Below are positions 63,178-64,000 of a stretch of DNA of 64,000 nt, piece by piece. The position numbers and the translations under genes are program-made. The DNA is from Minicystis rosea (GTDB lineage: Bacteria > Myxococcota_A > Polyangia > Polyangiales > Polyangiaceae): positions 2,880,501 through 2,944,500 of the forward strand of contig CP016211.1 of the NCBI GenBank assembly GCA_001931535.1. Direction: 5' to 3'. The notes beneath the pieces are model-generated. The model was not told the DNA's origin. It saw only the letters and a list, made by a program, of their open reading frames with translations, and ran no database searches. Position 1 is the stretch's first letter. The number at the start of each line of letters is the position of its first letter.

Positions 63178-64000
63178 TCAACCGAGGAGAACCTTCTTGC
63201 CGTCGATCGAAGTGTCGTCCGTGGAGACGATCACCGAGCGACGCGCGTGCGACGAGAAGACGTCCTTCACGAGCGTGCGCAGCCTCCCCGCGCGGGTCTG
63301 TGCGAGATCCGAGGCGTCGCGGAAGGCGTCTTTGGTGCGCTCGATCAAGCGCTCGGCGGTGAGCTCGTATTTGACGACCTTGGTGGCGAGCTGCTCCGCG
63401 GTGACGGTGATCGATCGCGAGAGCACCGTGGCACGCGCGGTGGCGAGGCGCGCGCTCTTGGTCGTCACCTCGACCTGAGGGGCGGAGATCGCGGCGCGCT
63501 TGCCGTCGAGGGAGAGGCTCGGCGCCGACTCACTCGCCGGGCCGCTCGTGACCTCGAAGCGGCGCGCGCTCTCGATGCGGGCGTCGCGTCCGGATCGCAC
63601 GGAGACATCCTGCGCGGCGTCGATGACCACGCGGCCCGCGGGCGCGGAGAGGCGAAGATCACCGGCGGGCGCCGCGATTTCGGCGCGACCGTCCTCGTAG
63701 CGCACGAGGAGGCGGCCGGCGGCGTCGCGCAGCTCGAGGCGGCCACCGTCGAGCTCGGCGCGCGCGCCGTCGGGGAGCACCAGCGCTTCGGGCGCGGCGG
63801 CGTGGAGGACGGCGATGACGTAGCTCTCGGCGGCGCCGAAGCTGACGATGACGCGATCACCGACGCTCGGCGTGTAGCCCGGGATGCGCGCGAGCCGCGC
63901 GTCCACGATGTCGCGCGGGGCGCCGTCGCCGCTGCGACGCACGCGCAGGCGCTCGCCGATCTCTTCGATGACGGCGGGCTCGGTGGACGCGACAGGCTGA
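63178..64000 (-). CDS. DUF3540 type VI-associated protein, 5' end missing
   Basis: About 273 residues are visible; the frame is open to the right edge without a start, so the gene begins outside. It has the DUF3540 layout: IPGYTPSVGDRVIVSF near the visible start, a run of beta-strands (RLELRDAAGRLLVRYEDGR, VVIDAAQDVSVRSGRDARI), and a C-terminal helix-rich part ending TSIDGKKVLLG, which resembles the ends of the three beta-helix paralogues. DUF3540 genes accompany DUF4150 in type VI clusters. Its function is not established; it may adapt effectors or spike parts. Confidence 0.85.
   Translation of the reverse strand, partial: QPVASTEPAVIEEIGERLRVRRSGDGAPRDIVDARLARIPGYTPSVGDRVIVSFGAAESYVIAVLHAAAPEALVLPDGARAELDGGRLELRDAAGRLLVRYEDGRAEIAAPAGDLRLSAPAGRVVIDAAQDVSVRSGRDARIESARRFEVTSGPASESAPSLSLDGKRAAISAPQVEVTTKSARLATARATVLSRSITVTAEQLATKVVKYELTAERLIERTKDAFRDASDLAQTRAGRLRTLVKDVFSSHARRSVIVSTDDTSIDGKKVLLG

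Overview
The window is a GC-rich bacterial chromosome segment, most likely from the phylum Myxococcota and probably the order Polyangiales. The support is indirect: very high GC at third codon positions, frequent GTG and TTG starts, Pknb-type kinases with Pro/Gly-rich linkers and membrane anchors, SUMF1-fold lipoprotein-like proteins, a zinc-ribbon/coiled-coil protein, an OmpA protein with thrombospondin-3 repeats, a bactofilin, and type VI spike genes of the DUF3540/DUF4150 kind. No rRNA, transposase, integrase, CRISPR array or replication origin was found.

Layout. 1-2433 (minus): the start of a zinc-finger anti-sigma factor (cut by the window edge), its ECF sigma factor and two unassigned genes. 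2711-8473: a small lipoprotein, uvrA, and a tandem pair of secreted SUMF1-fold proteins. 8687-12674: two Ser/Thr kinases with a CAT-anticodon tRNA and a zinc-ribbon coiled-coil gene between them. 12799-20614 (plus): lipoprotein, PrkA-type kinase, TatD nuclease, TonB-family protein, OPT oligopeptide transporter. 20628-26050: MpaB/Lcp-type oxygenase, then a cluster of an HhH/zinc-ribbon protein, a pentapeptide-repeat protein with a bactofilin-like tail, a bactofilin and a small membrane protein.

26141-33162 is the most unusual region. Four tandem copies of a gene for one identical 19-residue peptide (MKTKTSVKAGFNPQPDPPG), each with its own ribosome binding site, lie upstream of two unrecognised minus-strand genes. 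Divergent to them is a DUF350 membrane protein translationally coupled to a glutathionylspermidine-synthase-family ATP-grasp ligase. Convergent to that ligase is a protein in which a Rieske non-haem oxygenase is fused to a second Fe(II)/2-oxoglutarate-type oxygenase domain. I propose, as inference only, that this is a peptide-tailoring locus.

33239-56647: a giant repeat coiled-coil protein, a family 5 uracil-DNA glycosylase coupled to a lipase-like hydrolase, OmpA/TSP3 protein, hydrolase lipoprotein, apt, surE, aldehyde dehydrogenase, a repeat-rich TM protein with a PEGA-like tail, a dihaem cytochrome lipoprotein, a YdcF/SanA-type protein, a TolC-type outer-membrane factor, a 42-bp tandem repeat, a YprB-like exonuclease and an LptE-like lipoprotein.

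56654-64000 (minus) is a type VI secretion spike operon: DUF3540 (runs off the right edge), DUF4150 PAAR-like tip, a short VgrG, and three tandem paralogous proteins that look like detached VgrG C-terminal beta-helix parts.
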